A stretch of 64,000 bases of DNA from Hyalella azteca (GCF_000764305.2 NW_025942245.1:33642-97641), one strand, 5' to 3'. Numbered from the stretch's first letter, positions 21,597 to 33,270 are shown. A program made the numbers and translations. The notes: generated by a model not told the origin, from the letters alone.

Positions 21597-21890
21597 ACAG
21601 GTAACCACCAGCTCGTTTCGTAACGAGTGTAATTCGCTACGCAACAAGCTCAGTTCTTTCTTGTGGTCCTCTTCCATTTTGGCACTCTTTCTCAACTCCT
21701 GTTTGATGGTTTCCTTTATTTCGGCCTCCGCTCTTCTCGCTGCTTGGACTTGGCTTGGTTCAGCAGTGTCCTGGTGGCTGGTGCTGTCTAAGACAGCTTG
21801 ACGGACGATCGTTGACGAGTGCGACGGTTGTCTAGCTCTGGAGACCCTGGCAGTGATGTCTAGTGCTGTCACTGACACACTGCCAGCCAT
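21597..21890 (-). pseudogene. CR1-like copy 2, ORF1 N-terminal coiled coil
   Basis: A minus-strand Met at 21890-21888 opens MAGSVSVTALDITARVSRA. This leads to a charged helical region (EAEIKETIKQELRKSAKMEE, then LLRSELHSLRNEL) with clear heptad character, as in CR1-type ORF1 trimerisation domains. It joins directly to the endonuclease segment of ORF2, so the rest of ORF1 and the start of ORF2 are deleted. The upstream DNA is the foldback block. Assignment to ORF1 is inferred from position and coiled-coil nature. Confidence 0.5.
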
Positions 21891-21914
21891 GGTTGATGAT
21901 GGTAGAATGGCAAA

Positions 21915-22405
21915 ATGGAAAATTTTGGGTGTCGATTTCTGGGTGGCGTGAGTTGCTTGCTGGCGCCAAGCAATCGTGCCGTCCGGGAAGTGACCCCAAA
22001 ATCCTGGTTTGGCGAGCAATGTTTGGTGGCGACTTTTGACGAAGTTGCCAACTTTTTGCGACCGGTTTTGAGAGGGGTCAACTTTGTCGGCTCTGAGCCA
22101 CGTTTTTGCCACCCCAAAAATTTTTGGAGGTCCATTTCACCTTAGGGTAAAAAGTTGGCAAGATTGCAAAATCCAGAAAAAAATCGCCACAATTTTTAGG
22201 GACATTACCCTAGAGAAAATTTTGAGAGGGCGACTTTGCTTGGCCGCAGCCACGTTTTTGACCCATGTCGCCAAATTTTCTTTTAGGGAAAAATTTCTCG
22301 ACGGTACGATTTTGCTTGGCCCCAGGAAGCAACTCACACCCTCCAGAAATCGACACCCAAATCCAAAATTTTGGGGGTCACTTTCCCGGAGGGCACGATT
22401 GCTTG
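21915..22405. repeat. Foldback block with interleaved inverted repeats
   Basis: Two inverted pairs are present. A is about 21917-21965 against 22320-22376 (GTGTCGATTTCTGGG / CCAGAAATCGACAC and neighbours). B is about 21967-22004 against 22364-22403 (CAAGCAATCGTGCC-TCCGGGAAGTGACCCC). The order A, B, A', B' is interleaved, not nested. Smaller inner repeats (GCCACGTTTTTG, AGTTGGCAA) recur too. No ORF of note; probably a complex foldback MITE. Confidence 0.75.
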
Positions 22406-22445
22406 GGTGGGATTGCACGATCGTAACATTAGGACCGCGATTTCA

Positions 22446-23428
22446 AAAGATGCAATCTCTCAACTTCGTCACAACAAAAACATACACACTTGCGTATTAA
22501 AATGCCTAGAAGTGGGAAAATTCCTGGACGGTGGCGCACCAATTCCATTACAACTGGCATCCTGGGCGCCATCGCGCCAGACCGGTGTGGTGCGAGGCAT
22601 TTTAATATTATATTTGGGCATCACCACGGCCAGGTCCATGGAACTAACTACATTTAACATGGCCTCTTTCAGATCACCGGTAATCGTTGAAAATGATTTT
22701 GTTGTCTATAAAGTACGTAGGCACAAGACTGGGAGGTCCCTCCTGTGCCACATCCAAGTGGAGGGCCTCCATAGCGATCTGCTACAATTTTACGTCAAGT
22801 ACTACCGAAAGGAAATAACCTTGGATTACTCAGCACAAGCGCCGGTTTTCGTAAGTGGTAACTCCAGGACAACCACAGCAAAACCTATTCTCGTGACTGC
22901 CATTGGTGAGATAACCGATACTGTCTTTCGAAACATGGCCCTCATCAAGGAGAACCACGGTTCACCTTTAGGAAATTCTATTCCACTCTGAACAAAGATC
23001 TTGCCGGGGATAACCAGGGTGCCATTGACGAGAGGGCATTGGTTATGGCCCATTCGAAAAATACGTGCAACCGGGACTATACCGTGGGTACTTTAAGAAA
23101 CAGGCTCATGCGCTTCAGGGCCCGAATGAAGGAGAACTTAGATTCTCTGGACGAACTACCCCAACCTCTGCCCTATGAGGACCGAATAAACGCAAACTCG
23201 GTCGTTGGGCGGGAAAATGCACGGCAAGATCGTGAGCCCTTGTATGACGATGTCGACGAATTAATCAAGAAAGATATTTCCGAAAAAGCGCAACTAAGGA
23301 AAAAGAAAGCCACCAGCGCCGGAAACCATGAATCCGATGACGAGAGCGAAAATGATGACGTGGAGGAGGAAGAGGTCGCCAATCGTACTCTTGAAGAAGC
23401 CGATCAAATACGAAGGCAAGAGGTCTAG
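22446..23428 (+). pseudogene. Tyrosine recombinase-like protein (Crypton/DIRS-type), one frameshift
   Basis: The first frame (to 22991) gives ILYLGITTARSMELTTF (box I Arg region), VYKVRRHKTGRSLLCHIQV (the beta-hairpin Lys in HKTG), and LQFYVKYYRKE. A single frame shift near 22965 leads to FTFRKFYSTLNKDL (box II Arg region), ERALVMAHSKNTCNRDY (His and Tyr), then an acidic tail (ESDDESENDDVEEEEV). The R-K-R-H-Y order and spacing fit tyrosine recombinases of Crypton or DIRS-like elements. These move DNA by strand exchange through a 3'-phosphotyrosine. The N-terminal domain upstream of 22440 is replaced by the foldback block. A domesticated recombinase-domain gene is the alternative. Confidence 0.6.
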
Positions 23429-23430
23429 GC

Positions 23431-23960
23431 TGGCAGCCCAAGAAGCGAAAAGTTGTGTCCTCTATGACCACTTTGAAGGAGTGTTGGACGAAAGTTTTAC
23501 CATATTCCCTGCTCCGTCAGAAGGAGCAATGATCAACGCAAAAAAAGGCAAAAGTGGGGGAATACATGCTGCAAAACATGCTATGCGAGCAAGCACTCCG
23601 ACGGAACATGACGATAAGGACTCCCTTCATATAGCGCTATCATCAAGAAATGCCACTGCTGAACAAATCAAAGTTGCTGTGGATCCAGGCACATACCAAT
23701 GTGGCGATGAGGGTAGTTCCAAAGACACGTCGTCAGTCGGATTATCATTTGCCAGCATCACTGCCAACGAGATACCAACAACAGTCCGTCCTTCATCTAA
23801 GTCCGCTGCTGGGCTTACTTCTGACACTTCATCAGTAGATGTATCATTTGCCAGCATCACTGCCAACGAGACACCAATAACCGTCCGTCCTTCATCTAAG
23901 TCCGCTGCTTACTTCCGACGACACTTCATCAGTCGCAGTATCATTTGGCGCCATCACTTC
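23431..23960 (+). pseudogene. Repeat-bearing tail of the recombinase-like ORF
   Basis: A second frame shift near 23428 continues the ORF as YEGKRSRLAAQEAKSCVLYD, then a Ser/Thr-rich region. The segment SSVxxSFASITANExPxTVR PSSKSAA appears twice in full (about 23728-23810 and 23833-23911) and a third time in part, a ~105-bp tandem repeat. The third copy is cut at about 23966 by a CR1 fragment. No domain is recognised in the tail. Confidence 0.5.
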
Positions 23961-23965
23961 CAACG

Positions 23966-24243
23966 TCGACTTCGACATCATCACTCTGTCGTTGCAACCG
24001 TATCTTCTCATTCTGTAATCTTGCTGTTCATTATTCTTGCCAAGGTGGATTACTTTACATTTGTCAGCGTTAAAACGCAGCTGCCACTTATCAGCCCAGT
24101 CAACCAGCCTGTCAAGATCACCTTGTACCTGTACTCTTTGCGACGTATTCTTCACTGTTTCATAAATTTTTGTGTCGTCAGCATACATCGAGCACACGCT
24201 AGACACAGCTTCTGGCTGATCGTTTATAAACGCATGAAGCACA
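23966..24243 (-). pseudogene. CR1-like fragment (copy 3), RT motif C region
   Basis: The minus frame reads FINDQPEAVSSVCSMYADDT, KIYETVKNTSQRVQVQGDL, VDWADKWQLRFNADKCKV and RRYGCNDRVMMSKSTLE. It is truncated at both ends. Its 3' break falls within a few codons of the break in copy 2 (17866). At nucleotide level it is nearly identical to copy 2 across GACATCATCACTCTGTCG. Confidence 0.85.
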
Positions 24244-26966
24244 CGGCAAAGGAGATGCGACGAGTGAATATACCGGAGGTTATACTGTAAATTAACGGTT
24301 ACAACAAAGATTAGACAGACCAGCAAGCGCTATTGTATCGTATGCAATTATTCATTATGAGGATCAAGATATATGGATCAATTTATGCAAAGTTAGGAAT
24401 AAATATTTCGATACTAACCTTCTAATTTATTACCGCTGGGGTCAATTTAGAAGTGGCTTGAAAGCCGTTTAGAGGTACAGAGGTGTTTAGACAGTGCAAT
24501 AGAGTGCAAAGGTTAGTATATTAATGAATGTCTGGTCGACCCACCTTGGCTAAGTTAATAGGGTTAAAGCGCCACAGGGCGTAAAGTTAATAGGCTCGAA
24601 AGCCGGCAATACTGCCAAGTTAATTAATGCGTCGGAGACGTCATTTTGCATTTGAAGTTACAGCGAAATTGTTTATATTTCCTTTGATGTGTCGGCGTAG
24701 CAGAACAATGAATTAAGCGGCAGCTGGGGGGATGCTCCCAGCACCACACGGCAGCTGGGGAGATGCTCCCAGCACCACACGGCAGCTGGGGAGATGCTCA
24801 TTGAATGGCCCTTACTACATTCTTTGCCCGTTCGCCATTAGTTTTATTTGTACTCGAAGAAGCGGTTTATGCTCAGAATATTAAGCATGATTACTTCATT
24901 TATTTGAATGTAGGGCCGTTTGCCACGTGCAAGTATCAACACTCGATGAGTTATTTAGATTTATTACCATTTGGACGAGCGTGATTGCGGTTATATTGAA
25001 CGAGCGATATAATGGAAACATAAATTAAATCAAGTCCACAGATGTTGTACAAATTCCATACAAAGATTTTAGAAATTAGTTATATGAAAAAGAACAATAA
25101 TAATATACGTGAACACAATCCCCGGACATTAGTAAGGCTTTTTATAATAAACAATTTTAGGACGATATTCGCAGCCAAAGTCGTTACTTTCCCGAATTAC
25201 AACCGCAAAATGTAGGCGCATCACTTTCAATTTTTTTAAGTTTCATCAAAAATCAAAGCTTCTTCATTGAGAGACCATTAATAGTTTTTAATGTCCTCGT
25301 CATTTCACATGCTAGCTCTAATTCTTGATTATTTAAGTTGATTCAATTGATTCTAATGGTTTATTATTATCGGTTCAAATTCAAATGTGTATATTTTTAA
25401 AAATGACTTTAAATTGAATCTACAATCAATAATTTTCATTAGAAACAAAATAAATGGAAAATCTTTCAATGTACAAATATGGAGGCAGTGTCACTGTCAC
25501 CCACTCACTGCCTTACATACATCTGAACCGTTGTAGAAATTAACAAAGAAGTATTTTTTTATCTTATATTTATATCGAAGTTTCACATAAATCCTCGTTG
25601 TTCACGGGCACAAAAGCTCGAGGCTCGCACCATCCGCCGTCAGGTAAGCGGACAACTACCAGCTCTCCGGACAGAACTTTTTACGAACTCCTGTCGTCCG
25701 CTGTTGAAAGAGGCATTTTGCGGAGGAATTTCGAGCTGTGCCAAAGCTAAATTTCAGTCTTCTATGATGGGCTCCTTCAAAATTCTGTTCTTTACCTAAT
25801 ACAATTCGACCTACTGACATACTTTGAGTGTAACTAAAATGAGTGGCACCGAAAACAAATTTCCAGAAAGCCACGAATCCACCAAAACAAAGAGCACAAG
25901 GCTGAAGAAAGCACAATACGAATGACCTCCCACACATCCAAGTGTTTCGCGTTTGCCGAGAGATCAGTGAAGAGAATCGTGAGAATTTTAACCTTGAGTA
26001 GAAGTGGTACTAATGAACATTGCTGGCAACATTGAACTTTGCTGCGAAATTAAGCATTCAGTTGAACGTTTTGCCACGAGTTGAATCTACAGCGGGAGCA
26101 CGTTTTACGAGAGTTAATCTCATGAAGTTTTTCATTTTGAAAACAGCGATGAAATTCTTGTCAATATCCAGCGAATGAAAAAGAATTTGTTGTCTCTATA
26201 GTTTATGCATGTTGAAACTTCTTTAAAAATTGACTAACAACTAAAATTACAATCAACATAGGAAAATTAATGATAACGTCACTGCCAAGTAGCCCGTTAA
26301 CTACTTTGATATTAATGAACAATTACCACGTAAGAAGAGCACTAAAAGGCAATTGTGTTGTATGATACACGAGACGCGCATGAACTACTCGGCTGCAGCT
26401 GCACTGGCAGATCTTACACCAAGTGATGTAGAAACGTTCGTGATGGAACAAAACTACCAATGCCATATGACTTCAACGTTTATCTAAATTAAATTACTAC
26501 GTATTAACACGGAACTTCTAGGACCACAAGTAACCTAAGTATTTACAAAATAAACCAAAGAGCTTTCAAATTGCTAGGACGTAGATCTATTAATACGGGA
26601 AAACGACAACGAAACAGAGGGGTTGCGACCACCAAACCAGACAAAAGACAAGGCTGGCCTCCATATTTTGATAAGATGCGTTTCGCGGCGTAGCACAATC
26701 TTGAGAAGCACAATAGCTCACCCAAGACTATGAAATGTTCACTTAGTAATAATTTATACTTATTTTAATTCAATGTGATCATAATTTGAATTGCGCTAGA
26801 ACAGAAACAACCAAGAGACTTAGGTTGCTTACGCCCATCTTTGGAGTAATGAAGTAAAAAGATATCAGCTAAACATCACTAAAATCAATAGAGTTATTAG
26901 GAATTGTTCTACTGATCTTGAAATAAATTTCAGCCATTTAGCTTAACAATTTAGAACAATTTGAGC
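24244..26966. other. AT-rich gene-free stretch with a 31-bp tandem repeat
   Basis: No coding motif is visible. A 31-bp unit (CGGCAGCTGGGGAGATGCTC core) occurs 2.6 times at 24718-24799. Each unit contains a small internal palindrome (CTGGGGA / TCCCAG). Confidence 0.6.
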
Positions 26967-27093
26967 AAAACAATTTCGAAGATGACAGACTGCAAAACAA
27001 TTTAGAAGATGACAGACTGCATAACAATTTCGAAGTAGAAGATGACAGACTGTAAAACAATTTAGAAGATGAAAGACTGCAAAACAATTTAGA
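26967..27093. repeat. 27-bp tandem repeat, ~4.5 copies
   Basis: The unit core is ACAATTTAGAAGATGACAGA. One copy is expanded by six bases (GTAGAA). Confidence 0.8.
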
Positions 27094-29955
27094 GGCGAAA
27101 AAAGTTACATTTTTCTCGGCCTGTTTAGATGCGGAAAAGCGTGCAGAACGGGAGGCGGCGATCCATCGTGGCCTGGGACTGGTACGTCCGAAACAAATAC
27201 CAAGGAGCGCAAGCTATAAAAGACGCTCAGCTAACACGGGAAGTCACATTCACAGCCGCTGTGCAGGGATCGCTTCAAACAGTGCGCGTCAACTCCTGGA
27301 CAGGCGTGATATTATTCGATTGATCTATAATTATTACCAAATACTTTTTATTATTTCGCTCACTGCGTTGCTTTTATTAGTACCAAATTATTTCGGTCAA
27401 CCATAGCCAAAATGTTGACGCGTGCAGAGGGTTTGATTACATGGTTAATTTACTTATTAAATCATCACAAAGACACCGAAATCTAACCGTAGCGGTTCAC
27501 GAAAACTGTTCAATTTTTATACACGAAATTGTGCACGTATTAGTAAATCTTCCTCATTCTGAAATGCGATTTTTCCTCGAGGTGGATTCCTCAGCGAATG
27601 CGGACATGTAAAGCTAACAGATGACTTGCAAAAACATAAATTTCCGTTAATAAGCAAAATGATTTTTAGCTACTAATTTAGTGACTGTCGAGAATCGCGT
27701 AAGAGAAATGAGATAACATGCACGAAAGACATCAGTGAAATAATGACTGGGGATATAATGACTGAGTGAAATAATGACATCAGAAAACTCTGATGCTCTG
27801 AGGAAGCATCAGAGTTTTACTGTTACGTCCGACACAAAATCTGTGCAGCATAGCAGTTGCTATAGGCCCTCGCCCTCGCGGGTTAACATCTTGTTTTAAA
27901 GCCCTTATTATCACACCGAAATTCTCATAAACTTGCCAGAAAACAAAAGTTTAACATTTTAAGCAAACACAGTAGACAATCAGAAAATTTGTTTTCACTA
28001 TTCCAAGCTTACTAGTCTCCCTTCTCACAGTTCACAAATAATGCTATCAATTCAAGTTCGCAACTATTTCTGACTATGAATACAAGACGAATTCTGTTGA
28101 GAGCGGAACAAACGTGCAACACTCGGTTTCCCTGTGATGGGTCCAAGTCATTGTTATTAGATGAAGTAGTCATAATACGATTTGATATAAATCTGTATTA
28201 TCGGTGAAACTATTACCAGTTATTTAATACGACGTGACCAATATTGGCACAATAAATACCTGCGTTAAATATTGATTGCTGCACAATTTTCTGACCTCAC
28301 ATTGATATAATTTACAGGATTATAAGGCGAAGTTGAAAGTAAAACATTCACAAATAAGTCATGAACTCAGCATCGCAAGTGTGCAGCCAACAAGTTGATT
28401 CATCAACCAATGCCAAGGGTTGACGAATAAATTTAACATATTCTTTTAGATTACAATGATAAAAATTATTGATTTAAGTGAAACATTAAAAACACATGTG
28501 CAAACACATCAAGGAATGTAATTAAACAACCGAGCAAAATGAATGGGAAATTCTAATAATACAAGCAACAACGGAAGTTAAAATTAAATAAAACTAATAT
28601 AACGATTTACTCCAGCCACAGCATCAATGAAGAATACCCATCATGTCTGCTCCTATCGCCTGGACATGAACCTAAACTTCCAGTGCAACGCGCGTCATCA
28701 CAGCAGCCATGATACCGAATGCTTAATACAGTTCATTCCAGGCGCTCGAACAGCACACGTTCATCTCTTATCATGACCTATGATCGGGAAATATTCTTGC
28801 TAACATTCTGCAAGTGAAAATTTACGAACAACCCAATTCGATTGTTATTACATAGAAGTGTTGGATACAGTGCACCCATTTAATCACGCACCATACGAAT
28901 GAATTGCACCAGCAGAAATTTAGTCAGCTTTTATGCAGAAGAACCGCTAGCAGAATATAAACTTGCAGTCGTTGTGTAACCAATTGAAACGAAATCAAAT
29001 ATATAACAACTTCCAGAGCACACTACACCACATTGTTCTAGCGCAACTCAGCATTGGTTTGGCACCAACCTATCTAATGATTAGTTTACTTAGTTTCAGT
29101 TTTGTCTATCTTTAGCATGAATAATCAAAACTAGAACATAATCATCAATTTAGAATCCAGTAGCAGTCGTGATCGTACAAGCTAAACAGTGAAATTATTT
29201 TTAAATCCAGCAAAGTTTACAAGTATTGGCGACTGAGACGGTCCAGCAATCTTGAAAAGAAAAAAACTATGAGCTGAGATTATGGTCATTGGAAGTGAAT
29301 ATTTTCTAATAATCAAAGGACCGCTCAAGAAATCGCTGTGGGCATGAACCAAGAAACCATCTCGCATTTTATCGTGCCGTACCAAACTACTCAAAGTAAA
29401 AACCGCTTGTACCACCTCGACAAATTTCACTGTGTAATTTAAGGGAACTTTGGCTCTAGAACATCTAAAGGAATCGTAATAGTAAGGACAGGATACAAAA
29501 TAGTCTCACCAGACTATCGAGTCAAGCGCTAAAAACGACTAAAGAGATTAATTGCGAAAAAAACAAGTTAGGTTCCAAACATGAACTTGAGACAGATAAT
29601 GGTAGAAAAACGTACATTATTGATCCCCATGACTCCATCAACATGAACAAAAGCAACGACACCATTCCGCTGCAAAATAGGAACAATAGGCACACCAACA
29701 GCTGGATTCATACAATTTCTTGTGAAAAGTTGCAGCATTACCACAGGGGCAATTCGGGACTGATTGCGAGTACTGATATATTCGAGGATTTCTCGTGAAG
29801 TTTGGTTCTCGTTTCAACGTAAATATGGATTGATACTGCTTTACACATTGGTGCGCTGGTTGGTCATCATTAATAGGCAGATATTCCTTCATTAAGCTGA
29901 ACCTTAAAGAAACTATAAGCCACGAGAAAGAGTAATACTAATTCACTTATGAGGT
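27094..29955. other. Gene-free AT-rich stretch downstream of the TRF2 locus
   Basis: No supportable gene. A perfect 14-bp hairpin (AAAACTCTGATGCT, loop ctgagga) lies at 27784-27818. If the TRF2-like locus is transcribed, part of this stretch would be its 3' UTR. Confidence 0.5.
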
Positions 29956-30325
29956 TCAAGAGAATCCGTCATCGACGTCTTCCATGTCATCAGAACTATC
30001 ATCGGAGTCGTCAGACACAAGATCAATAGGACCTAATTTTCTAATCTTATTGTCGTTCCTGAAAGACAAATCGCTACGCTTGCGCTTCATGAATGCTGGT
30101 AGCGAGTCTGGAAACTCATCTATGAAGGAAGGCGGCCCCACACCAGGTTCCTCTTCTTCATCTTCATCAACAGAGAAGCCAACGGGTCGCTGTCTCACGC
30201 CGTGGTTTGTGACACTGGTCGTGCTACGTCGCGCCTCTTCTTCGGCCGTGCGTTCTTTGCAGAACTCGCCTATACCAGAGGATACACATGGTCGATGGCT
30301 GCCTGCACGTTAGCGATGCTCGGTG
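29956..30325 (-). pseudogene. TRF2-like exon 6 (core C-terminus and acidic tail)
   Basis: The acceptor reads tgctgtgcag. The exon opens (after completing a split Ala codon) PSIANVQAAIDHVYPLV, the last helix of the TBP fold, then meets TAG. A +1 shift restores EFCKERTAEEEARR and an acidic/basic tail (VSDDSDDSSDDMEDVDDGFS) ending at 29956. The tail is a frame-open 80+ residues beyond the folded domain. Confidence 0.75.
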
Positions 30326-30706
30326 CTGCACAGCATATCATTAATGAGCAATTTCAAGTGTCTTAATTAAAATTAATCAATTGTACACAAGGTCTAGGGA
30401 CAAGTGGAGTATCAGAGACAAGTATATATTGTTTCAATACATACTAGTCTTTAAAATTATGATTAGGTTATGTCCCTGATATAATATCTGCTTGATTCAC
30501 ATCAGATCACAATGAGTTGAAAACGCTCCAACAAAGATTATTCTGTTAAGAAAGTATGCATGGCTGAAATTGTTAGTAAACACACATTGTTATCAACATT
30601 GTATTAACAATGAAAATTTCAACACAAATTTCATGAATAACATTTCAAATTTTAACGTAATGTCAAAACAATGTATGTGCTGAACACCGAAGGCATGCAC
30701 GCTCAC

Positions 30707-30802
30707 CAGTGACTGTTATGCTGCAAGTGGAGAATATTTTGAGGGTTGCTTTAGGATGAAGGATTCTGTAGGTGACACCAGGGTGGAGCTCTGGCTCATA
30801 AC
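30707..30802 (-). pseudogene. TRF2-like exon 5
   Basis: This 96-bp exon between tgttgcag and gtgagc encodes YEPELHPGVTYRILHPKATL then KIFSTCSITVT. The family has STGS at this point; here Gly is Cys. It is in frame across both joins, which start and end in the expected phases. Confidence 0.85.
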
Positions 30803-31335
30803 TGCAACATACGAGTAGACAGTTAAGACGGCAGCTATAGCATTTCATGTACCTTGTATCAACAGTTGGGCAGCACGGTAATTTTAATGCTAAGAATATG
30901 ATCTATATGCATCAAAAGGTACTTGAAAAAAGATCCCTTCGAAATCAAAAGAGCCATTTTTTTCTAGGTATGTCTTATAGGTATCAAGTTTCAGGTACAA
31001 ATGCATACGAGATACTAACTGAACATAGCAATAGCTGAACAGAAAATTAAGTGAAGCAAGATAAATTGTTTTCATCATCGGTCTATCGTTGTTTGGTCAG
31101 CATGTCACTTGCACTCGTTTTTGTGGTACCATATCGTTAACAGACAATAATTCTGAGCAATACAAATTTCATATGACTCGTAATTGAAGTGGCCACTGTG
31201 GGCCTTTTCATGACCACCACATGGCAATTGAATTTATAATGCGTCTTGCATTGTAGCATTGCAAAGTTCGTTTTTAATGCTGTTGATTCAGTTGTCAATG
31301 TGAAATCTTGAATGATGTCACAAAATAGATTTACT

Positions 31336-31462
31336 TTGTCAAGGCTCATGCTGACGGAGTAGTTACCTTGTCAAGGCTCATGCTGACGGAGTAGTTACCT
31401 TGTCAAGGCTCAAGCTGACGGAGTAGTTACCTTGTCAAGGCTCATGCTGACGGAGTAGTTAC
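31336..31462. repeat. 32-bp tandem repeat duplicating the exon 4 splice donor
   Basis: Four head-to-tail copies start at 31336, 31368, 31400 and 31432, almost identical (one A/T difference). On the minus strand each boundary reads CAAG|gtaact, the same as the true exon 4 donor at 31463/31462, so three extra consensus 5' splice sites lie within the first 100 bp of the intron. Confidence 0.9.
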
Positions 31463-31640
31463 CTTGCACTGTTGCGATGCTGCAGTGAGAAGGGCGTGAT
31501 CTTGATGGCAAAGGGCATGGTACATGTGCCGCGAACGTTGACGACACGGAAGTTCTTGAAGCGCGTCTTGCAGCCAAGCTTCTGCAGAGCGCGAGCCACG
31601 CGACGAGCGGCCGTGCGTGCCTCAACTTCTGATGTTGAAC
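31463..31640 (-). pseudogene. TRF2-like exon 4
   Basis: The exon is 178 bp, with acceptor cgaacag and donor CAAG|gtaact. It encodes STSEVEARTAARRVARALQK then LGCKTRFKNFRVVNVRG and TCTMPFAIKITPF, the centre of the TBP-like fold. It is open throughout. The donor is copied four times in the adjoining intron. Confidence 0.85.
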
Positions 31641-32278
31641 CTGTTCGGTAAAACGTGTTCACATTTTGCATCAACAGGTTAAGGATAATTAAATCGCTCA
31701 TTATTACTCAAAATCATTTACGTTTAGTTAATGGCGTCGAGGCACCTAACCTAATGTTCTTGGTTTCCTGAACTTCTTGCAACCAACATGCAAATTATTA
31801 AGCAAAAATGCAGATAACGGATTATTTACCAATTAAAAAAACTGTACATAGGTACATGTTAACTAAACAGTGAAGGAAATAATTCCTTGAAGAGTTTTGT
31901 TCATGGACTTGTTCAAAAATGCTTTAATTGAACACTGAAGTTTGTGTGGTAGTAAAAATATTATTGTATAACTGCATTTTCCCTTGAATGATGAAAAATA
32001 TGCATCTAAGAGTGACATATGCTAACCTTGGAATAAGCATCTCTAAAAACTTAAAAGCAAAGAAAACTCCACATAAATTCATAGTATCTTTAAAGAAAAC
32101 GTTTCGGAGTCCAGCTCCATCGTCAGTTTGAAAATTCTAGAACACAGATAAATCAGTGATTAATACAGTCATAGATCATAGTACAAGCATAGATCTACGG
32201 AAGCCAGCATGGTTTTGAAACAAAATTCCATTCAAGAATTGTCAGCTGAGCCTCTTAAGCAGCAGAGCAGGCGCCCAC
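31641..32278. other. TRF2-like intron 3
   Basis: AT-rich intron sequence between exon 3 (donor gtgggcgc) and exon 4. No other feature recognised. Confidence 0.7.
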
Positions 32279-32350
32279 CTGTGCAGGTAATTTTGCCAGA
32301 AGACCAGATGGAAGCTGTCGTGGGGGGTTGCGTAGCTTCATCGTCACCAT
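32279..32350 (-). pseudogene. TRF2-like exon 3, 1-nt deletion in C run
   Basis: The acceptor ttttcag leads into MVTMKLRNPP. The rest, TTASIWSSGKITCTG, is in a different frame. The exon is 72 bp where phase conservation predicts 73, and the missing base falls in the run of six C (32316-32321 on the plus strand as G). Donor is gtgggc. Confidence 0.8.
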
Positions 32351-32373
32351 CTGAAAATGGTTTAAATGCACGA

Positions 32374-32710
32374 ATAGAGCACAGCATTACCACGGAGGCA
32401 AGAGAATATGGTTCACATACAGGAATAGCACACAACATAAATACGGAAGAAAGAGAATGTGGTTCACATACATAAGTAGTGCAAAACATACACAGATGCA
32501 AGAGAATGTGGTTCACATAAAGGAATAGCACACAACATACACACGGAGGAAAGAGAATATGGTTCACATACAGGAATAGCACACAACATAAATACGGAAG
32601 AAAGAGAATATGGTTCACATACAGGAATAGCACACAACATAAATATGGAAGAAAGAGAATATGGTTCACATACACAGAGGCAATAGAATGCGGTTCACAT
32701 ACAGGAATAG
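32374..32710. repeat. ~50-bp minisatellite in TRF2-like intron 2
   Basis: About seven drifting copies share AGAGAATATGGTTCACATAC followed by AGGAATAGCACACAACATA. The repeat keeps a frame open on the minus strand (VNHILFLP-type peptide), which is a shadow. Confidence 0.85.
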
Positions 32711-33109
32711 TGCATCAACATAAACTCCAAGAGAATATAATGAAATTTATTTGTTAACTAGAATCAAATTTTGACAGCCAAAATAACAACATCTGAAAAT
32801 GCCTGAACCAATTGATTGAGTGTTCTTATATGAGAGTAATTTGGAACCAAATCCAAAAATCAATCAAATAAGATTCATCTGGAAAAATATGTCTCATGAA
32901 TAAAATACTGTTGCCCTGTGCAATCATTTTACAATGCTATATAAAACCATCGATTGGCAAGAAATTATATTTTCCTGTGTCACAATAAAATTTAGGTTTC
33001 CAAAATGATCAAGCTCTCAATGTCTCAATGAACAGTAAAAACAGAAAACACAGGATAATTGAATGAAAACACAAAAAAAAAGAATAGTTTGAGAAAAAGT
33101 AATACTCAC
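32711..33109. other. TRF2-like intron 2, remainder
   Basis: AT-rich, no other feature seen. The donor of the upstream exon is gtgagt at 33109-33104. Confidence 0.6.
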
Positions 33110-33270
33110 CCCATGCTCTTGCCAGTACTCCACATTATTTGCAAGTGTAACTACTTCCCTTAAGTTAATATGGCACCCAATGGAGTACGAACACACAACA
33201 TTGTTAATGACTACCTATGTCAATAATTCCGATTCACCGCTACCACCAGCATCTTCTTTCTTCTCCAACT
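33110..33270 (-). pseudogene. TRF2-like exon 2 (first core exon) with in-frame stop
   Basis: The exon follows actgcag and reads EKKEDAGGSGESELLT, a TAG stop, then VVINNVVCSYSIGCHINL and REVVTLANNVEYWQEHG before the donor gtgagt. The family core begins IDI-V-NNVVC; here ATTGACATA is out of frame by one base beside the stop, so two small indels are likely. Exon 1 joins in phase if the acceptor is the AG at 33269-33270. Confidence 0.75.

Larger units (their letters stand above)
17690..21600 (-). mobile_element. CR1-like retrotransposon copy 2, split by nested element
   Basis: Minus-strand order is ORF1 N-terminus (21890-21597), endonuclease (21590-20891), connector (19220-18620), RT (18600-17900) and a 3' UTR-like end (17765-17690). 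The latter matches the CR1 3' ends at 48.3 and 50.2 kb around AAGAATCGGC-ACAGGCC. A different plus-strand retroelement occupies 19221-20890. Internal deletions remove the ORF1-ORF2 junction and the segment between about 17770 and 17866. Confidence 0.85.

Noticed and set aside
23328..24290. A single 320-residue protein
   Set aside because: The frame joins a shifted start, the real recombinase tail and an antisense CR1 fragment after 23966; the full span is not one protein.
32232..32675. Membrane-protein-like ORF with repeated VNHILFLPYLCC
   Set aside because: It is the antisense reading of the intronic minisatellite; only its last codons overlap real TRF2 exon 3.
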